47,384 nt of DNA from Candidatus Heimdallarchaeota archaeon (GTDB lineage: Archaea > Asgardarchaeota > Heimdallarchaeia > Hodarchaeales > Hodarchaeaceae), in the NCBI GenBank assembly GCA_020353515.1, contig CP070695.1, positions 1 to 47,384 of the forward strand, written 5' to 3'. Made by a program: the position numbers and the translations under genes. Positions within the stretch are counted from its first letter, which is position 1. The number at the start of each line of letters is the position of its first letter. Shown piece by piece: positions 43,823 to 47,384 of the stretch. The notes beneath the pieces are model-generated. The model was given only the letters and a program-made list of their open reading frames with translations, was not told where the DNA came from and ran no database searches.

Positions 43823-43843
43823 GAACTGAGAGTGAGATTTATT

Positions 43844-43996
43844 ATGGTCGGAGAACCAGATCGCGAATTCAAATGGCCTATTTGTGATAATTTCATGATG
43901 CCAGCACCAGCTGAAAAAGTATGGGAAGTTATATCAACACCTGAAATCTTAGAACAAACTCATCCCTGTAATAACCATTGGTGTTTAGCGAAATAA
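43844..43996 (+). pseudogene. Truncated SRPBCC/START-like gene
   Basis: A 50-codon ORF. It starts like an SRPBCC ligand-binding protein, with the family opening MPAPAEKVWEVISTPEILEQTHPC. The usual family length is ~140-150 residues, but this stops after the second helix at TAA. I see no continuation in the other frames before the M32 fragment, so it looks like a decayed gene. It lies 21 bases after the DUF169 gene. Confidence 0.6.
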
Positions 43997-44038
43997 TTCT
44001 TGAAAATAGATGACTAATGACTTAAAAAAAAGAAGGAA

Positions 44039-44338
44039 CTATAATAATATACTATATACTTCAGAAGGAATTGCTCGATAAAATTTCGTCTCCCTCTTTA
44101 AGCAACGTATAACAGCTTTTTCAAATGAAGTTAGATTTTCTTTTTCAGCTAAATTAATCAAATCTAGGAATTCTTTGTTCAACATCATGTCTTGGTAAAG
44201 ACCTGTTATGATACTCCGCATTTTCTCCCTGTCTTCTATGGCATTCTTAGGCATACTTACTCGCATATCCCAAAGCATTAAACTGGTACTCATTCCCAAG
44301 GCATGTATTGTTGTATATTTATCTAGGATTTTTTTCAT
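44039..44338 (-). pseudogene. N-terminal fragment of an M32 carboxypeptidase
   Basis: 99 codons from ATG 44338. The sequence matches the start of M32 (Taq-type) carboxypeptidases: SLMLWDMRVSMPKNAIEDREKMRSII, as in the family pattern LLSWDQET.MP..A...R, then LINLAEKENLTSFEKAVIRCLKRETKFYRAIP. The family is ~500 aa with an HExxH motif, absent here because the reading frame ends after ~100 residues. It overlaps the last 20 bases of the S15 hydrolase gene. Almost surely a truncated, non-functional copy. Confidence 0.65.
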
Positions 44339-45992
44339 ATTGGTTGATTTTACTATTTTCAATAATAGGTAATATTAAATGCGATGGATATTCGGAATCA
44401 TGGAGTATAGTTTGATTAGCTTTAACAAAATCACTATTTAATTCATTATGACCACCTGTATTGAGATTCCTACTAATCCGGGGAAAATTGCTACTTGATA
44501 TTGCTAATCCGATCCTGTGTCCAATGAGAAATTCATTAGAAGTCGACCACAAATCTATTTCATAACAATATACTTCACCAGGGGTCAATAATTCAGGATT
44601 TTCTATTCCATTACGGAATCTAGCTCTAATAACTCCATCTGTTAAAATTCGAGCATTTCCATCTAGTCCTATATCCATAAACTTAGCTGTAAAATCTGTA
44701 TCTTTTGCTGAACTTGAAGCATACAGTACTAGTTTGATCATTCCTGTGATTTCAAGTGGTTCTGTTAGTGGTTCACTATAATAGGTTAGAACATCTTTCC
44801 GAAACATTGTTATTTGTTGATCTCTTGGTCCTCTCTTCATTGGTAGTGAAATAGCTGGACTACTATTTGCACCTCCCCATGTCAAAACTGGGTCAGCAGG
44901 ATCATAGATGAATTTATCAGGCAATTCTTCATTGGGTTTTTCTACAGATAATATCCCTTTTACCCATGAACCGGACACATCTCCATTGCTATGTAAATAA
45001 AATTTTGTATCTTTAGCCCTAGAAAGTGGCCATTCTTGTTCATCGCGCCATTTATTTCTTCCCATCACAAAAATTCTAACAGGAGATAAAGTATTAACCA
45101 AATCGTTTCCCTTCAAATGCTTTTCAAAAAAATCTCTCTCAATAGAACGTAAATCTAACTTTGAGTTTGGGCCAAAATTATACTCATTTGCAGCATCACC
45201 AGCTACACTATGATCCCAAGGCCCAATTATAAGATGTGTATTTCTTTTTTGGTAATCAGAGCCATACTTCATTGTTTGCATAAAGAAATCTATTGGTCCT
45301 GTCCCACAATGATCGTACCATCCTGTTACCATAAGATTTGGTGTATTTAGCTTATGAATCTTCTCAGGGCTCATATCTTCTTTCAAACTAAATAACTGAT
45401 AATTCTTTAAAATATGATGATATCTTTCAATTGGTCCATGTAATTCATCAAGAACAGTAGTTATTGGCAATTTATAGAGATGAGGCATCCACTCTACAGT
45501 ATCAACAGGTCGGAATTCATTACTACTTTGAGCCATAAACATCCATTGAGGTATCTGGCTAAACATGAATGCACCTCCGAGGTGAGACATGAAACCATAT
45601 GGTAATACTTCTGGGGACATTGCACGATGTGCAGGATGAGCTAAAAATGCAGTTTCAGTTTGAACTCTTGCCAAAGCAGATCGACCGAAAGTACCAACGA
45701 TTTTGTTGCTCCAAGATTGATCTATAATCCAATCCATTGTATCGTATCCATCTTCAGGGTGGTTTTGCCTTGTGACTGGTCCACCTTCCGATTTATTACG
45801 CCCCCGAACGTTTTGTAAAACAACAACATAACCATTTTTTCCCCAATATCTCGCTACTTCATCAACCATTTCATGACCATAAGTACACCTAGCCAAAAGA
45901 GAAGGAAATTTGCCATCACCATTTGGAAAGTATACAAAAGTTTGTAAATGAATTCCATCCCTCATTTCGAGCATAACTTCTTCTATTTTCAA
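44319..45992 (-). CDS. CocE/NonD-family (S15-like) hydrolase
   Basis: A 557-aa protein of the X-Pro dipeptidyl-peptidase/CocE type. Opening MRDGIHLQTFVYFP, QNVRGRNKSEGG, catalytic Ser105 in GTFGRSAL, Asp227 in GWYDH, His261 in GPWDHS, then a C-terminal jelly roll (~330-557, LSPVRIFVMGRNKWRDEQEWPLSRA). The nucleophile context is unusual: G-R-S-A-L lacks the Tyr after Ser and the later Gly found in G-x-S-Y-x-G. Start TTG 45992 with AGGTG 6 bases upstream, or GTG 46001. The substrate (ester or peptide) is unknown. Confidence 0.82.
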   Translation of the reverse strand: MKIEEVMLEMRDGIHLQTFVYFPNGDGKFPSLLARCTYGHEMVDEVARYWGKNGYVVVLQNVRGRNKSEGGPVTRQNHPEDGYDTMDWIIDQSWSNKIVGTFGRSALARVQTETAFLAHPAHRAMSPEVLPYGFMSHLGGAFMFSQIPQWMFMAQSSNEFRPVDTVEWMPHLYKLPITTVLDELHGPIERYHHILKNYQLFSLKEDMSPEKIHKLNTPNLMVTGWYDHCGTGPIDFFMQTMKYGSDYQKRNTHLIIGPWDHSVAGDAANEYNFGPNSKLDLRSIERDFFEKHLKGNDLVNTLSPVRIFVMGRNKWRDEQEWPLSRAKDTKFYLHSNGDVSGSWVKGILSVEKPNEELPDKFIYDPADPVLTWGGANSSPAISLPMKRGPRDQQITMFRKDVLTYYSEPLTEPLEITGMIKLVLYASSSAKDTDFTAKFMDIGLDGNARILTDGVIRARFRNGIENPELLTPGEVYCYEIDLWSTSNEFLIGHRIGLAISSSNFPRISRNLNTGGHNELNSDFVKANQTILHDSEYPSHLILPIIENSKINQYEKNPR

Positions 45993-46162
45993 AATAATCA
46001 CCTGTTAGAAATTAGATAAACAGGACTTGTCCATTCCATGTGAACATCTTCTTGGGTCACTCTAATAAATATTGGATTATCACCCTTATTTTTTTAAAAT
46101 TATAGAAGTTTTGAAGGAAAAGTCATAATTATTCCTTTCCTCTGAAAGTCTAAGATGTATTG

Positions 46163-46653
46163 ATGACAGTAATGCAGGATTCTGATAAATATTCTTCATA
46201 CAAAGCTCCTGAAAAAGCTGCATGGTGGAAATCAGCAGTAGAACGATTGGAGAATGAAGTGAGAGATGAAAAAAAACTATAGATGTTATGAGATCCTGTG
46301 GACAAAAATGTTGTGGACAGGGGAATAGAAAAACCACAAAGAGATTGATGGAGGAATCTAAATCTATGGAGGAATTTCTAAAAATGGCTAGCACACATGA
46401 GGTTAAAGAAGGCGAAATTGAGTACACGATAAAAGATAGAAACACCATTGTTGATGTATTCAATAGATGTTTCTGTGGGCAAGTAAAACAAACCAAAGAC
46501 CCTTTCATAAACCTACTATATTGTCATTGCTCTGCTGAATTTCATAAACAATTTTTTGAAGCTGCTCTTGGAAAACCTATTGATGTGAAACTAACCCAAT
46601 CAATCATTAGCGGAGCAAAGACTTGTAATTTTATTATACATATTGAAGAGTGA
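46163..46653 (+). pseudogene. Cys-rich protein with V4R-like C-terminus, split by a -1 frameshift
   Basis: Frame 1 (46163-46282) gives 39 residues ending at TAG (SSYKAPEKAAWWKSAVERLE). Frame 2 carries on without a start of its own: DVMRSCGQKCCGQGN, RCFCGQVK, YCHCSAEFHKQFFEAALGKP, then SIISGAKTCNFII. The C-terminal pattern (C.C, then E/L..SI..G...C.F.I) resembles the V4R-family end. The shift lies in an A8 run (46269-46276) after GATG, so one extra or missing A, or -1 ribosomal slippage on A-AAA-AAA, would join the two. If translated from ATG 46288 only the 121-aa second part would be made. Confidence 0.55.
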
Positions 46654-46666
46654 GATTTTGCTTTAA

Positions 46667-47099
46667 GAAAAGACTGAATTTTTTCCTGAAATTCTCTCTG
46701 AAGATCCCCTCAGAGAGGAAGGCAATTTAGAAGAGAGTTATGCCTACTTTATTCATCAATCTGGTAAGTTCTGGATAGTGGAAGATCAAGAAAGAATAAT
46801 GGGATTAATAGGAGTCCAACTTCAAACAATTATAAGGGGCTGATCTAATTCAACTTCGTGTAAGAAAAAGTCATCGAAGAAGGGGAATAGGTACATCATT
46901 GGTTGAGAAGGTTGAGGGATTTACTCTCTTTCGTGGGAAGGAAAAAATGATTCTTCACACAGCTGAACGCCTGGTTAATGCACGAAAATTATATGAGAAG
47001 TCTGGATATATCTTAGAAAGTTCGACAAAAACTTCTCCTCCCCTCGAGTTCACTGTTATGACATATAGAAAGGATTTATTGTCAGAGAAGAAAAAGTAG
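46667..47099 (+). pseudogene. Broken GNAT acetyltransferase gene
   Basis: Block 1 (46667-46843) reads ESYAYFIHQSGKFWIVEDQERIMGLIGV and stops at TGA. Block 2 (46839-47099) reads LIQLRVRKSHRRRGIGTSLVEKVEGF, then YEKSGYILESS, the acetyl-CoA motif and C-terminal strands of GNAT. A shift of one base in the G4 run at 46836-46839 joins them (ADLIQLRV). Block 1 has no start codon, so the N-terminus is lost or in yet another frame. Typical length would be ~150 aa. Confidence 0.65.
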
Positions 47100-47222
47100 C
47101 ATGTTTTCGAATGTCTAACACTTGAACTCTTACTCTTAATTTATTAGAATGATGGGAAAACCAACCTAATAGTGGGAAAAGATATAAAAATGTGGAAACA
47201 TTCATGAAAATATGGTGATTTA

Positions 47223-47384
47223 TTGATTGAGATCAAGCGATTAGATGCTCAAGGCCGGTTAGTGCTCCCCCCTGCCTGGCGTAAAAAACTCCAATCAAAT
47301 GAAGTATTAGTTGTAGAGGATGGGAATCTTCTATTAATTATTCCCAAGGGTGATCCTGATCTTTCCAAATATCTTGAATTTGTT
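47223..47384 (+). CDS. AbrB/SpoVT-type DNA-binding protein (partial)
   Basis: The first 54 codons, cut by the window end. The swapped-hairpin AbrB domain reads IEIKRLDAQGRLVLPPAWRK, then NEVLVVEDGNLLLIIPKG. The TTG start has GGTGAT 5 bases upstream, and TATAAAAA (47183) lies ~40 bases before it. AbrB-like proteins in archaea are repressors or the antitoxin of a toxin pair; a downstream partner cannot be seen. Confidence 0.75.
   Translation, partial: MIEIKRLDAQGRLVLPPAWRKKLQSNEVLVVEDGNLLLIIPKGDPDLSKYLEFV

Noticed and set aside
46086..46508. 140-codon minus-strand ORF
   Set aside because: Opposite the frameshifted Cys-rich gene; low-complexity Ser/Leu-rich sequence typical of a shadow frame.
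1..47384. CRISPR array, tRNA, rRNA, transposase
   Set aside because: I looked for regularly spaced repeats, tRNA T-loop/acceptor patterns, rRNA-like GC-rich blocks and transposase motifs in the intergenic regions and saw none. A dedicated scan could still find a degenerate tRNA.

Overview
The window most likely comes from an Asgard (Promethearchaeota) archaeon. Archaeal traits are TATA-box promoters with very short or no leaders (regulator at 31292, roadblock protein at 10123, DUF169 gene at 43043), a mixture of Shine-Dalgarno and non-Shine-Dalgarno starts with many TTG/GTG starts, a geranylgeranyl reductase-type flavoprotein, a bifunctional phosphoglucose/phosphomannose isomerase, HypD and an AT-rich sequence. 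Asgard traits are a Rag/Gtr-type small GTPase (G4 motif HKMD, C-terminal roadblock-like domain), a free roadblock protein, a longin-like protein, and V4R (Bet3/TRAPP-fold) domains. The exact lineage (Loki-, Heimdall-, Hod- or other) cannot be fixed from the sequence alone.

Layout. 1-1787 (-): secreted DUF2341/LamG surface protein, cut by the window edge. 2331-7333 (+): Rag-like GTPase, a 1041-aa HEAT/TPR protein, and an unknown protein. 7380-10123 (-): GMC-type flavoprotein, unknown protein, roadblock protein; divergent from the latter, a thioredoxin-V4R-V4R protein (10395-12005). 12008-13309 (-): polytopic GT-C-like glycosyltransferase. 13517-16065 (+): longin-like protein overlapping a coiled-coil protein that seems to start at CTG. 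16076-18667 (-): geranylgeranyl reductase and sugar-phosphate isomerase. 18891-21936 (+): winged-helix/AAA ATPase pair and hypD. 21933-28665 (-): GH13 glucosidase, TIM-barrel isomerase, an M16 peptidase pair (active plus inactive subunit) and a Pro/Ala-rich tail-anchored membrane protein. 28844-30477 (-): four small unknown genes, two of them paralogues. 30478-31291: regulatory region with inverted repeats and an overlooked 50-aa membrane protein. 31292-37043: two-winged-helix regulator, Mrp ATPase, coiled-coil protein, GPH/MFS transporter. 37071-41201 (-): DUF362 protein, remnant of a surface-protein tail, orphan N6-type DNA methyltransferase, MBL-SAP fusion. 41506-43822 (+): S10 carboxypeptidase and DUF169 protein. 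43844-47099: a decay zone with a truncated SRPBCC gene, a truncated M32 peptidase, an intact S15/CocE hydrolase, a frameshifted Cys-rich gene and a broken GNAT gene. 47223-end: partial AbrB-type regulator.

The most interesting parts are four gene sets that resemble parts of eukaryotic small-GTPase or trafficking machinery or are unassigned: Rag GTPase plus HEAT/TPR giant; roadblock plus thioredoxin-V4R-V4R; longin-like plus coiled-coil protein; and the unassigned four-gene cluster with its repeat-rich upstream region. Metabolically the window points to peptide and sugar use (S10, S15, M16, a lost M32, GH13, GPH transporter, isomerases) and to NiFe-hydrogenase maturation (HypD). I saw no tRNA, rRNA, CRISPR array or transposase.
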